64,000 nucleotides of DNA from positions 3,038,001-3,102,000 of the forward strand of contig OZ244901.1 of assembly GCA_965221545.1 (NCBI GenBank). Reading direction: 5' to 3'. Below are positions 43,672 through 53,327 of this stretch, piece after piece. This DNA comes from JAJEFO01 sp022819605. GTDB lineage: Bacteria > Pseudomonadota > Alphaproteobacteria > Rhodobacterales > Rhodobacteraceae. The first letter of the stretch is position 1, and every line of letters starts with the position of its first letter. The position numbers and the translations under genes were made by a program. Under the pieces are notes generated by a model. The model was given only the letters and a program-made list of their open reading frames with translations, made no database searches and was not told the origin of the DNA.

Positions 43672-44509
43672 CCTCCACAACCTTCTGGCGCTGCGTGCCG
43701 AGCCCATCGATCGTCAGCTCCATCACGTCGCCCACCTTTAGGTATCTTGGCGGATTCTTGCCCATGCCGACACCCGGCGGGGTTCCGGTCGAAATCACGT
43801 CGCCGGGATGCAGCGTGAACAGCTGCGACAGGTGCGACACGATCTCCGCCACCGTGAAGATCATGGTCCTGGTATTGCCCTCCTGCATGCGCTCGCCGTT
43901 CACGTCGAGCTGCATGTCGAGGGACTGGGGGTCGAGAATTGCGTCCCTCGTGACCAGCCAAGGGCCCGTGGGGCCGAAAGTGTCGCAGGACTTTCCCTTG
44001 GTCCAGTTCCCCGACAAGTGAATCTGGAAGTGGCGTTCCGACACGTCGTTGCAGATGCAATACCCGGCGACGTGGTTCAAGGCTTCCGTCGCGCTCACAT
44101 ACTTGGCCGTCGTGCCGATCACGGCACCCAGCTCGATCTCCCAGTCAGAGCTGGTCGAGCCGCGCGGAATGGACACGGGATCATCGGGCCCCGAAATGGC
44201 GGAATTCGCCTTCATAAAGAGAATCGGATGCTCCGGGATCGGCATTCCCGCTTCCTCCGCGTGGTCACGGTAATTCAGGCCGATGCACATGTACTTTCCG
44301 ATGCCGCTGACCGGCACGCCCAACCGTACCTCGCCCTCCACTTTCGGAAGAGAGAATGCGTCAATCGCGCGTAACCTTGCGAGCGACGCGTCGTCAAGCA
44401 TCGAGCCCGATATGTCCGCCACATGCGAGGACAGGTCGCGCAGCGCACCGTTTCCGTCGATCAGCCCCGGCTTCTCCTCTCCGGGAATTCCATAACGCAC
44501 CAGTTTCAT
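43664..44509 (-). CDS. Fumarylacetoacetate hydrolase family protein
   Basis: A 281-residue FAH-fold hydrolase of exactly the usual length for 2,4-diketo-3-deoxy-sugar-acid or ureidoglycolate-type members. The core is YMCIGLNYRDHAEEAGMPIP, the metal ligands are in SDWEIELGAVIG and CNDVSERHFQ, and GDVISTGTPPGVGMG closes the fold. The ATG at 44509 (MKLVRYGIPGEEKPG) matches family starts; earlier in-frame codons do not. It cleaves a carbon-carbon bond of a diketo acid. Divergent from the DenD-UxaA operon, with 146 bp between starts for both promoters. Confidence 0.9.
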   Translation of the reverse strand: MKLVRYGIPGEEKPGLIDGNGALRDLSSHVADISGSMLDDASLARLRAIDAFSLPKVEGEVRLGVPVSGIGKYMCIGLNYRDHAEEAGMPIPEHPILFMKANSAISGPDDPVSIPRGSTSSDWEIELGAVIGTTAKYVSATEALNHVAGYCICNDVSERHFQIHLSGNWTKGKSCDTFGPTGPWLVTRDAILDPQSLDMQLDVNGERMQEGNTRTMIFTVAEIVSHLSQLFTLHPGDVISTGTPPGVGMGKNPPRYLKVGDVMELTIDGLGTQRQKVVEDA

Positions 44510-44655
44510 CCAGATCATCCTCCGCTTTGCCGACATCTGCTCCGTGCCTTCACAGCTCAACTAGCCCGTTTTAGAACCGGTGTCGAACGGCCCAGCAGCA
44601 CTTGAATTCAGTCGGTCTTCCAGACAATCTCTGCCGGGCAACGAGGGAGGCGGAA

Positions 44656-45624
44656 TTGAAAGTCCTGATCATCGGCGGCGGCGGCATGGTGGGCCAGAAG
44701 CTGGCACGGCTGCTGGCCTCGGACCCCTTGTCGAATGGCGACGACGTCACGCTCCTGGACATTGCCTTTCCGGAGCATGGCGCACCCGCAGCACGGCGTG
44801 TCGAGGGAAACGTGACCGATCAGGCCCTGATGAAGTCTATGGCGGCCGAGCGTTTCGACCTTGTCTACCACCTCGCCGCGATCGTCTCCGGGGAGGCCGA
44901 GGCGAATTTCGAACTTGGATGGAACGTCAACATGGTTGCGTTCAGAGGATTTCTCGAGACCTTTCGTGCCGAGGCGTCCGAATCCGACGGCACCTACCGG
45001 CCGAAGATCATTTTCACGTCCTCCATCGCCGTGTTCGGGCCGCCCTTCCCCGACAAGATCGGCGACGACTTTCCCACGATGCCGCGGACGTCATACGGAG
45101 CGCAAAAGGCAATCTCTGAGCTCATGCTCGGCGACTACATACGCAAGGGCTATTTTGACGGCATGTCCATCCGGCTGCCGACAATCTGCGTGCGACCAGG
45201 CAAGGCCAACGGTGCCGCATCGTCCTTCTTCTCGGGGATCATCCGCGAACCGCTGAGCCTTAAAGAGGCGATCCTGCCCGTGCAAGACACCGTTCGTCAC
45301 TGGCATGCCTCTCCCCGCTCCGCCGCCGGGTTTCTCAGGCACGCGGCAACGCTGGACCTCGACATGCTTGGCGGGCACCGCGCACTCAACATGCCAGGCG
45401 TGTCCTGCACCGTGGCAGAACAGATCGAAGCCCTTCGCGACGTTGCCGGCGAAAGCGCAGTCTCGCTCATAAGGACGGAACCTGACGAAACGATCATGAA
45501 GATCGTCTCGGGCTGGCCAAGAAATTTCGCTCCCGAACGCGCCATAAGGCTGGGATTTACAGCTGACCGCGACTTTGCCTCGATCGTGCAGACATATATC
45601 GAAGAGGATATGCCCGCTGCGTGA
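44656..45624 (+). CDS. denD: D-erythronate dehydrogenase (DenD)-like NAD-dependent epimerase/dehydratase
   Basis: A 322-residue extended SDR. GGGGMVGQ near residues 7-14 binds NAD, FTSSIAVFGPP and TSYGAQK hold the catalytic Ser, Tyr and Lys, and RLPTICVRPGKANGAASSF is characteristic of the DenD branch, which oxidises D-erythronate. The start is a TTG at 44656 with GAGGGAGG just upstream; the frame is open further 5' without support. First gene of an operon with a UxaA-type dehydratase, an SDR, an aminotransferase and a degenerate dehydrogenase. The exact four- to six-carbon acid substrate is uncertain. Confidence 0.83.
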   Translation: MKVLIIGGGGMVGQKLARLLASDPLSNGDDVTLLDIAFPEHGAPAARRVEGNVTDQALMKSMAAERFDLVYHLAAIVSGEAEANFELGWNVNMVAFRGFLETFRAEASESDGTYRPKIIFTSSIAVFGPPFPDKIGDDFPTMPRTSYGAQKAISELMLGDYIRKGYFDGMSIRLPTICVRPGKANGAASSFFSGIIREPLSLKEAILPVQDTVRHWHASPRSAAGFLRHAATLDLDMLGGHRALNMPGVSCTVAEQIEALRDVAGESAVSLIRTEPDETIMKIVSGWPRNFAPERAIRLGFTADRDFASIVQTYIEEDMPAA

Positions 45625-45685
45625 TCCCCCGGAACGCGCCAGCGGCGCAGACACCGTTTCGGGCGAAAGCGCGGCAGATCATACC

Positions 45686-47206
45686 ATGGCTCAACATCCG
45701 TCATATGTCCGGCTGGACGCCGCCGACAACGTGGTCACGGCAACCCGGCACCTTGACGACGGGAGCGTCGTCGAAGGGGCTAGGATCACGGCACCGATCC
45801 CGTCGGGTCACAAGGTGGCAACTAGCGCGATCTCGAAGGGTGACGAAGTCCGCAAATACGCGCAGATCATCGGCTACGCCTCCCAGCAGATTGCACCGGG
45901 AGACCATGTGCATACGCACAACACCGAGTTCCGCAACACGGACATGGACTACGAGTTCGGCACCGACCTGCGCCCGACCGACATGGTGGCGGAGGAGGCG
46001 CGCGATACGTTCATGGGATTTCGCCGTGACAACGGCAGCACCGGCACCCGCAACTTCATCGCAGTCGTGACCTCCGTGAACTGTTCGGCAACGGCGGCAC
46101 GCCGCATCGCAGACGCGTTCGGTCCCGACGAGCTTGCCGACTTCCCGAATGTCGATGGCGTCGTTGCATTCGTTCACGGCACGGGCTGCGGAATGCAGGG
46201 AGACGGTGACGGTTTCGAGGCGCTGCAGCGAGTCATGTGGGGTTATGCACGGCATCCGAACCATGCCGGGGTCCTAATGGTAGGGCTCGGCTGCGAGATG
46301 AACCAGATCGACTGGCTTCTCGAAGCGTACGGTCTCGAACATGGGCCCCTGTTTCAGACAATGAACATACAAAACGTCGCGGGCCTCCAGCGCACCATCG
46401 ACCTTGGCATCGAAAGAGTGCGGGCGATGCTGCCGTTGGCGAACCAAGCCGCCCGCACTCCCTGCCCCGCCTCCGAATTGATGGTCGCGCTGCAATGCGG
46501 CGGTTCGGACGCATGGTCCGGTATCACGGCAAACCCCGCACTCGGGCATGCCTGCGACCTGCTGGTTGCGCAGGGCGGCACGGGCGTGCTTGCCGAGACG
46601 CCGGAGATTTACGGCGCAGAGCACCTGCTGACCCGACGCGCGGCATCGCAGGAGATCGGCGAGAGGCTTGTCGGACTCGTGCGCTGGTGGGAAGACTACA
46701 CCGCCCGCAACAAGGGATCGATGGACAACAATCCATCGCCCGGCAACAGGAAGGGCGGCCTGACGACGATCCTCGAGAAATCGCTGGGCGCGGCAGCAAA
46801 AGGTGGCACCACGCCCCTTGCCGGTGTCTACAAGTATGCAGAACAGGTGACGGCAAGGGGCTTCACCTTCATGGACAGTCCCGGCTATGACCCGGCAAGC
46901 GTGACCGGACAAATCGCCAGCGGCTGCAACCTCGTGTGCTTCACGACCGGCCGCGGTTCCGCGTTCGGCTCCAAACCCGCGCCAACCGTGAAGGTCGCCA
47001 CGAATTCGGAAATGTATGCACGCATGAAGGACGACATGGACATCAACGCAGGCGACATCCTGACCGGCGGGGCCACGGTCGATCAGAAGGGCCGCGAGAT
47101 CTACGAACTATTCCTTGATGTCGCCAGCGGAGCGACTTCGAAATCCGAAGCGCAGGGGCTTGGCGACCACGAGTTCGTGCCCTGGCAGATTGGAGCGGTG
47201 ATGTGA
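45686..47206 (+). CDS. UxaA-family (altronate/galactarate-type) dehydratase
   Basis: A 506-residue protein with an N-terminal SAF domain (about residues 1-95, VVEGARITAPIPSGHKVATS) and the UxaA C-terminal domain (VTSVNCSATAARRIAD, HGTGCGMQGDGDGFE, GLGCEMNQIDWL, MVALQCGGSDAWSGITANPA, DNNPSPGNRKGGLTTI). These metal-dependent dehydratases convert sugar acids to 2-keto-3-deoxy acids. ATG 45686 is 61 bp after denD. The single polypeptide holds both domains, as in altronate dehydratase. Coupled to the next SDR by a TGATG junction. Confidence 0.88.
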   Translation: MAQHPSYVRLDAADNVVTATRHLDDGSVVEGARITAPIPSGHKVATSAISKGDEVRKYAQIIGYASQQIAPGDHVHTHNTEFRNTDMDYEFGTDLRPTDMVAEEARDTFMGFRRDNGSTGTRNFIAVVTSVNCSATAARRIADAFGPDELADFPNVDGVVAFVHGTGCGMQGDGDGFEALQRVMWGYARHPNHAGVLMVGLGCEMNQIDWLLEAYGLEHGPLFQTMNIQNVAGLQRTIDLGIERVRAMLPLANQAARTPCPASELMVALQCGGSDAWSGITANPALGHACDLLVAQGGTGVLAETPEIYGAEHLLTRRAASQEIGERLVGLVRWWEDYTARNKGSMDNNPSPGNRKGGLTTILEKSLGAAAKGGTTPLAGVYKYAEQVTARGFTFMDSPGYDPASVTGQIASGCNLVCFTTGRGSAFGSKPAPTVKVATNSEMYARMKDDMDINAGDILTGGATVDQKGREIYELFLDVASGATSKSEAQGLGDHEFVPWQIGAVM

Positions 47207-47952
47207 TGGCGAACGTCTACGACCTCTCCGGGCAATCCGCGGTCATAACAGGAGGCGCACAGGGCATCGGGCTCGCGTGCGCCCACAGGCTGGCCGAGTC
47301 CGGAGCCCGGACATGCCTCTGGGACATCAATGTCGAGAAGGCCAAGGCAGCGGCAGAGAGAATTGATGGCGCACGGGCCGTCCACTGCGATGTTGCGGAC
47401 TTCGCGTCCGTCATGGCCGCATGCGCTGAGACGGAAGCGGCGCTCGATCACATCGACATTCTCGTGAATTCCGCCGGCATCGCGGGACCCGTGGCTGCAA
47501 TCGAGGAATATGACACGGAGGTCTGGGATCAGGTCATCACGATCAATCTCACGGGCACATATCACACGAACAAGGCCGTGCTGCCGGGGATGAAGTCCCG
47601 CAACTACGGGCGCATCGTCAACATCGCGTCGATTGCCGGCAAGGAAGGCAACCCTAAGGCCACGCACTACGCGGCATCAAAGGCCGGGGTCATCGGCTTC
47701 ACCAAGGCGCTCGGCAAGGAAGTCGCCGAGCACGACATCGCCGTGAACTGCATCACGCCAGCAGTGGCAAACACCGAGATACTTGAACAAGTCACCGAGG
47801 AATTCATTGAATTCATGCTGGCGAAGATCCCGCGCGGGCGGTTCGTCGAGGTGGAGGAAATCGCCAACATGGTGGCGTGGATGTCGTCTAGGGAATGCAG
47901 CTTCACGACCGCTGCCGTCTTCGACATCTCTGGCGGACGGGCGACATACTAG
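47206..47952 (+). CDS. SDR-family oxidoreductase
   Basis: A 248-residue classical SDR. TGGAQGIG is at residues 15-22, NSAGIAGP near 89-96, NIASIAG holds the catalytic Ser, and YAASKAG the Tyr and Lys near 155-159. The ATG shares a base with the stop of the UxaA gene (TGATG), showing translational coupling. By analogy with non-phosphorylative L-fuconate or L-rhamnonate pathways it could oxidise the 2-keto-3-deoxy acid made by the UxaA enzyme to the diketo acid cleaved by the FAH protein. That role is inferred from the gene set. Confidence 0.88.
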   Translation: MANVYDLSGQSAVITGGAQGIGLACAHRLAESGARTCLWDINVEKAKAAAERIDGARAVHCDVADFASVMAACAETEAALDHIDILVNSAGIAGPVAAIEEYDTEVWDQVITINLTGTYHTNKAVLPGMKSRNYGRIVNIASIAGKEGNPKATHYAASKAGVIGFTKALGKEVAEHDIAVNCITPAVANTEILEQVTEEFIEFMLAKIPRGRFVEVEEIANMVAWMSSRECSFTTAAVFDISGGRATY

Positions 47953-47962
47953 GAGCAGATGC

Positions 47963-49135
47963 ATGCTGGGCACGATCAGCGGATTTGACCGCATTGGTGA
48001 GGAGAACGCGTTTGCCGTGCTCGCACGGGCAGGAGCGCTGGCCGCGGGCGGAAAGGACGTCATCAACCTGGGCATCGGCCAGCCGGATTTCCCGACTCCT
48101 GCAAACATCGTGGAGGCCGCCGTCAAGGCGCTGCGCGACGGCCAGCACGGCTACACTCCCGCGACAGGAATCCCGGAACTTCGGGAGGCCGTCGCTGTCG
48201 ACATTCACCGGCGCTTCGCGATCGAGGTGAACCCGGACAACGTCCTGATCGTGCCGGGAGGCAAGGTGACGATGTTTGCTGCCATCCTGATGTTCGGGGA
48301 GCCCGGGGCAGATATCCTTTACCCGGACCCCGGCTTTCCGATCTACCGTTCGATGATCGAGTTCACAGGCGCGCGACCGGTTCCGATCCCGATACGAGAA
48401 GAGAACGGGTTCGCCTTTTCGGCCGAGGAAGCGCTTTCGCTAGTCACGACGAACACTCGGTTAGTCATTCTGAACTCTCCCGCGAATCCGTGTGGCGGCG
48501 TAACGCCGAAGGCCGAGATCGACACCTTGGTGTCCGGCCTTGCCGAACGGCCCGACGTGGCTCTCCTCTCGGACGAGATCTACGACCAGATGCTCTATGA
48601 CGGAGAGAAACACGTTCCGCTTCTCGGCTATCCCGAGATCCGCGACCGCGTCATCCTGCTGAACGGCTGGTCGAAGACCTATGCCATGACCGGCTGGCGC
48701 ATGGGATATTCTGTCTGGCCTGCCGACCTCTATGAAAAGGTCCGGAAACTTGCCGTGAACGCATGGTCCTGCGTGAATGCCCCGGCCCAGCATGCGGCCA
48801 TCGAGGCCTTGACCGGACCGCAGGAGGCGGTTGGCGAGATGATGGCGGAATTCGATGCCCGCCGGAAACTCGTGGTCGATCTGCTGAACGACATTCCAGG
48901 TGTCTCCTGCATCACTCCAAAGGGCGCATTCTACGCATTTCCGAACATCACCGGCACCGGCCGATTGGCCAAGGAGCTTGCGTCGGATCTCTTGGAGGGA
49001 CCCGGCGTGGCAACCATAGGCGGCCCTGATTTCGGCATCTTGGGCGAGGGTTACCTCCGTCTCAGCTACGCCAACAGCCAAGACAACATCCGTGAAGCCT
49101 TGGAGCGCATGCGCAAGTTTCTGGCCGGGGAGTGA
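47963..49135 (+). CDS. Pyridoxal phosphate-dependent aminotransferase (class I/II)
   Basis: A 390-residue fold-type I aminotransferase. VINLGIGQPDFPTPANIVEA starts near residue 36, YDPGFPIY-like YPDPGFPIY contacts the cofactor, NSPANPCGGV and LLSDEIYDQMLYDG hold the Asn and Asp/Tyr ligands, and the Schiff-base Lys lies in NGWSKTYAMTGWRMG. The C-terminal LRLSYANSQDNI carries the substrate-carboxylate Arg. ATG 47963 follows AGGAGC, ten bases after the SDR stop. It is unusual within a sugar-acid operon and may feed on alanine/pyruvate or a keto acid product. Confidence 0.92.
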   Translation: MLGTISGFDRIGEENAFAVLARAGALAAGGKDVINLGIGQPDFPTPANIVEAAVKALRDGQHGYTPATGIPELREAVAVDIHRRFAIEVNPDNVLIVPGGKVTMFAAILMFGEPGADILYPDPGFPIYRSMIEFTGARPVPIPIREENGFAFSAEEALSLVTTNTRLVILNSPANPCGGVTPKAEIDTLVSGLAERPDVALLSDEIYDQMLYDGEKHVPLLGYPEIRDRVILLNGWSKTYAMTGWRMGYSVWPADLYEKVRKLAVNAWSCVNAPAQHAAIEALTGPQEAVGEMMAEFDARRKLVVDLLNDIPGVSCITPKGAFYAFPNITGTGRLAKELASDLLEGPGVATIGGPDFGILGEGYLRLSYANSQDNIREALERMRKFLAGE

Positions 49136-49138
49136 GAC

Positions 49139-50040
49139 ATGAACAAACCCGCCATTGGCATGATCGGTGTCGGCCTAATGGGTCACGGCATCGCCAGGAA
49201 CATTGTCGAGGCCGGCTATCCGCTGACGGTAGTTGCACATCGAGAGCGGTAGGCAGTCGATGACCTTGTTGCGCGCGGAGCAGCCGAAGCGAGATGCGTG
49301 AAGGAACTCTCTGAACATTCTGAAATCATTCATATATGTGTCACCGGACCCACACAGGTCAAAGAACTCGCCAGGGGCCCCGGCGGAATTCTGGAAGGTC
49401 TCCGGCCGAACGCGGTCATTATCGACTTCTCGACCTCCGACCCTGTCTCCACATTGGCACCGGCGACCGAAATCGAGGCGGCAGGCGGACACATGGCAGA
49501 CGCGCCCCTGTCCCGCACCCCAAGGAGGCCTGGGAGGGCACGCTTGACACCATGGTCGGCGCCAGTCCCGAGACTTTCAGGCGCATCAAGCCCGTAATCG
49601 AGTGCTGGGCAGGCGTCATCGTGCATCTCGGAGAGGTCGGGCTCGGGCACAAGATGAAGCTCATCAACAATTTCATCGCGATGGGCTACGGCGCGCTATA
49701 CGCGGAGGCCTTAGCGCTCGCACGCAAGTCCGGACTGACGCCGGCACAGGTCGACAGCGTGATACGGCCCGGGCGCATGTCGAACGGATTTTACGAAACT
49801 TTCATGAAGTGGACACTGGAACGGGATGAAAACGCGCATAAATTCGTGATTTCGAACGCACACAAGGACATGCGCTACGTGACCAGCCTGGCGAATTCGG
49901 TCGGGGCCCTCAACCCGATCCAGTCGGCGGTCAGGAATTCCTATGCCGCAATGGACGCAGCCGGCGAAGGCGACAGGTTCGTGCCAATGCTTGCGGACTT
50001 CATTGCGCGCGCGAACGGCCTTGACGTGGAAGACCCCTGA
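49139..50040 (+). pseudogene. Degenerate 3-hydroxyisobutyrate dehydrogenase-type gene
   Basis: The frame starting ATG at 49139 (MNKPAIGMIGVGLMGHGIA) is an NAD-binding HIBADH-type dehydrogenase of about 300 codons, but it is broken twice. Codon 38 is TAG (49250-49252), inside HRER-stop-AVDDLVARGA. A one-base loss in the C-run at 49518-49521 then shifts the frame: MADAPLSRTP continues only in another phase as KEAWEGTLDTMVGA, and on to GHKMKLINNFIAMG with the catalytic Lys. The remainder reads through to 50040. The C-run lesion could be a sequencing error; the TAG would need a second one. Last gene of the operon. Confidence 0.85.
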
Positions 50041-50496
50041 CCCGGATCTTCCCGGCATCCGACCTTGCCAGGCACGGGGCCGCCCGCGGACGCATAGGAG
50101 ATTCAGGTCGGGACGCCACCGCAGCAAGGACGAAATCTACCGTGAGCAGATCTTGAGATTGCCCGGCTTCCGACCCAGCAAACGTGCACCGCGATGTCAG
50201 ACTCCGGTGATAAAGAAGAGCAACCCCAGGCCACCTGCGGTGTCGACGTCGACACGCCCGAATTGACGTGATCTTGAACCAGTACGGTACCAGGGCCGTC
50301 CTCCTCAGAATGACCTGGTCGAGGGACGGCGGTCGATTTCAACAATTGAGACGCGCCTATGCCGAACGCCTGTCGTGCCTGAAATCTCCGGCAGGATATC
50401 GTTAGGGAATTTGCGGCCAACTTGTCGCAACACTCCAAGATCCCGACGAATTTCAGGCATTGTCGTGTGGCCCAATTCAGGCAATTGCCTGTGTAT
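50041..50496. other. Intergenic gap between convergent transcription units
   Basis: These 456 bp follow the broken dehydrogenase and end at the permease stop. CAGGCAATTGCCTG at 50478-50491 is a perfect 14-bp palindrome a few bases past the permease stop, possibly part of a terminator but without a T-run. No gene was recognised. Confidence 0.45.
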
Positions 50497-52425
50497 TTAT
50501 CCCATGCCGCGCCACGGAATGGTCTTTTTGATGATCCAGCGCATGATCAGATCGAAGACCAGACCGAGCACGCCCATGATCAGGATTGTCACCCAGATCA
50601 GTTCGTAGTCCGATACGGTTCGGGCGATGTTCTCGATGAAGCCCACGCCGGTGGTCCCGGCGAGCATTTCGGCTGCCACAAGCGTCCCCCAACAGACTCC
50701 CACAGCAATTCGGGTGCCGGTGAGGATCTCTGGCATGGCATTCGGGAGAATGACGTTCCACATGATCTGCCCGTCCGATGCTCCCAGAGAATGCGATGCC
50801 CGGATCTTCGAAAGCAGCACGCCCGACGCGCCGGTGCGCGCCGAAATCACCATGATCGCGAAGGCGACCATGAAGAGCAGGAAGATTTTGCCGTCATCAT
50901 GAATGCCGAATATCGTCAGGATCAGCGGTGCCCAGGCAAGTGGCGGCACGGGGCGGTATAGCTCGATCAGCGGGTCAAAGAACGACTTGAAGAACCGCGA
51001 CACCCCCATGAACAGTCCAAGCGGCACACCGAGAAAGATACCAAGCCCCAAGGCAACCAGAACACGAAACAGCGAATCCCAGATATGCCCATCCAGCATG
51101 GGAATATACCCGAGCGAGACGTCGCCCTGGACGAAAGCCAGCAATTTATCCTTGAAGTTGGGGGTAATCGTGCCGTCCGGCCCGTGGCTGGCATATTCCC
51201 CGGGCCAGACGTCGGCGATCCAGTCGGGAATGAAGAACGCAACTACATCGGCGATGGGCAGCCAATCCCACCACAAGAGCGGGAACCCACGGTAGCCACC
51301 GCCATTTTCGACGTCCGGATTGGCGAGGCGCGCGAATGTGGCAACCACATCGGTTGGCTTGGGCAACCATCGCGCGGCCCCCTGTTCAGTGCACTGGGTG
51401 CGCGACTTGACGATGCCGGGACCTGGAAAGAACAGCGCGTCAGCGTACCTCAATCCACCTTGCGCGTCGCTTGCCGCCGCATCCAAATTGGCGATTGCAG
51501 TACCCACGTCTTCCAGCGCGGCAGCAGGAAAGATCAACCCGTCGTCCAGGCGCTTGAAAATGCGCTCAACCGCCTTGACGTAGTCTTCGCGATCGGCCCT
51601 TTCGAGTTCATCGAATTCTCCAGCTTCGTTGATCTCCTTCAATGCATCGATCCGCGTCTTGATGTCGTCAATCAAGACGTCGTTTGCCGGGAATTTGTTC
51701 CGGGTCTTGTTGAATGCGGCAGCGATCTCAGCTGCTTCTACCGAAGCTACATCAAACAACATGCCGCGTTCCGTGATCGGCAAGATCGGGATCTCGGTAA
51801 ACGTCGTGCCCCATTTGGGCTGTGCCAGCGCTTCATCGCTTGGGGCCAATCCGTGTGGGCCAGCGTCAATGTAGGAACTGAGATCGTTCAGCCTTTCGGC
51901 CAAGCTCAAAAGCTCGGCCTTGGGTTCTTCTCCCATGTTTGTCGGATTGGACGAATTAGCAATCAATTCCCGGACTTGCCCGATCACGCCCAAAAGCTCA
52001 GACTTTTCGGCATCGGCAAATACCGTGCCTTCCAGTTGGGCCTCCAGATCGTCCAGCTGGTCGGCATTGCGCGACGCAAGCAATGTCGATTTGTAATAGC
52101 GTGAACCGATGGGCAATGCCGCCTTGATCGGGGAAACGGCCTCTTCAAGCTTCGCAATCTGGCACATCTCGTTGGCGGCGTTCGGGAAGTAGGCCCTCCC
52201 CACACCCCATGAAAAATAGGACCACAAGAGGAAGAGCGCGGACACACCGCACACCGCCCAGTACCATCCGCCCTTGGTCCGGACCGGGTCACCAAACACC
52301 TCGTCGTTGGCCGTGAGCTTGGCCTGCCTTCTGCCGATCACGATGGACCAGACGAATGTGCCTATCATCGCGAGGATCAATACGGCAGCGATTGAGGCGC
52401 GATTGTCGGACAGCCATTCAAGCAC
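50497..52425 (-). CDS. ABC transporter permease with large N-terminal insertion domain
   Basis: A 642-residue permease, more than twice the usual length. Two membrane helices (about residues 10-32 and 54-74) are followed by roughly 300 mostly helical, hydrophilic residues (for example KLEEAVSPIKAALPIGSRYY and ERADREDYVKAVERIFKRLD), then a normal taurine/nitrate-type BPD_transp_1 core from about residue 430 (SLFRVLVALGLGIFLGVPLG), with the EAA-like loop LGASDGQIMWNVILPNAMPE. The start is a GTG at 52425, overlapping the ATPase gene end by eight bases. Third gene of the minus-strand transporter operon. Confidence 0.88.
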   Translation of the reverse strand: MLEWLSDNRASIAAVLILAMIGTFVWSIVIGRRQAKLTANDEVFGDPVRTKGGWYWAVCGVSALFLLWSYFSWGVGRAYFPNAANEMCQIAKLEEAVSPIKAALPIGSRYYKSTLLASRNADQLDDLEAQLEGTVFADAEKSELLGVIGQVRELIANSSNPTNMGEEPKAELLSLAERLNDLSSYIDAGPHGLAPSDEALAQPKWGTTFTEIPILPITERGMLFDVASVEAAEIAAAFNKTRNKFPANDVLIDDIKTRIDALKEINEAGEFDELERADREDYVKAVERIFKRLDDGLIFPAAALEDVGTAIANLDAAASDAQGGLRYADALFFPGPGIVKSRTQCTEQGAARWLPKPTDVVATFARLANPDVENGGGYRGFPLLWWDWLPIADVVAFFIPDWIADVWPGEYASHGPDGTITPNFKDKLLAFVQGDVSLGYIPMLDGHIWDSLFRVLVALGLGIFLGVPLGLFMGVSRFFKSFFDPLIELYRPVPPLAWAPLILTIFGIHDDGKIFLLFMVAFAIMVISARTGASGVLLSKIRASHSLGASDGQIMWNVILPNAMPEILTGTRIAVGVCWGTLVAAEMLAGTTGVGFIENIARTVSDYELIWVTILIMGVLGLVFDLIMRWIIKKTIPWRGMG

Positions 52426-53215
52426 GACCCATGATCTCCTCTTCCATGTCCCAGATCATCGTCAGGATTTCTTCTCGTACCTCGGAAAAATACGGATCGT
52501 GCTTGATCTCGCGCAGCGATTCCTTGAGGCCACGCTCGGCGAAGGGCAACCGGTACTCCTTGTGCACGCGCCCCGGACGCGGCGCCATGACGAACAATCG
52601 TTCGCCCAACAGGAGCGCCTCTTCGACAGAATGCGTGATGATCATGATCGTCTTGCCGGTCTCTTTCCACAGCTCCAGCACCAGCGACTGCATCTTTTCA
52701 CGGGTCAGTGCGTCCAGCGCACCCAGCGGTTCATCCATCAGGATCACTTCGGGATCATTGATCAGGCAGCGGGCAAGGGCCACGCGTTGCTGCATCCCGC
52801 CGGACAGCTGATAGGTTGGTGTATCGCCGAACCCTTGCAGGCCGACGATATCCAGCCACTTTTCGACCAGCCTTACGTTTTCCTCGGGATTGTTCTTCTT
52901 CATTCGCAGCCCGAAATCCACATTCCTGAATACGGGCAGCCATTCGAACAATGCGCCTTGTTGAAATACCATTCCGCGTTCGACGCCGGGTGCGTCGATT
53001 GTCTTTCCGCCCAGCTTGGCGTACCCGTCAGTGGCATTGATGAACCCGGCGATCAGGTTCAGCAAAGTCGTCTTGCCACAACCCGAAGGCCCGAGAACGG
53101 ACAGAAGCTCGCCCTTCTTCAGCGTGAAATTGATGTCCTTAAGAGCATGAACAGCCGCGCCAGTCTGCGGGTTGGTGAAGGTCATGCTCAGGTTTTCGCA
53201 AACAAGGTCTGCCAT
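52418..53215 (-). CDS. ABC transporter ATP-binding protein (TauB/SsuB-like)
   Basis: A 265-residue nucleotide-binding protein: Walker A GPSGCGKTT near residues 42-50, signature YQLSGGMQQRVALARCL near 137-153, Walker B VILMDEPLGALDA and switch His in IITHSVEEA. It groups with the taurine, sulfonate and nitrate importers. It energises the permease encoded immediately downstream, with which it overlaps by eight bases, and serves the binding protein encoded 153 bp upstream. Confidence 0.93.
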   Translation of the reverse strand: MADLVCENLSMTFTNPQTGAAVHALKDINFTLKKGELLSVLGPSGCGKTTLLNLIAGFINATDGYAKLGGKTIDAPGVERGMVFQQGALFEWLPVFRNVDFGLRMKKNNPEENVRLVEKWLDIVGLQGFGDTPTYQLSGGMQQRVALARCLINDPEVILMDEPLGALDALTREKMQSLVLELWKETGKTIMIITHSVEEALLLGERLFVMAPRPGRVHKEYRLPFAERGLKESLREIKHDPYFSEVREEILTMIWDMEEEIMGRA

Positions 53216-53327
53216 CGCCGGTACCGCTTTTGGTTTTGTCGCCTACGGCGGCGTGCTTGGCGACAGGCCGACTGGTTGCCGACCTAGCGCCGTGCAGACA
53301 ACCGCATGAGTTCTTTAGAGCGAGAGC

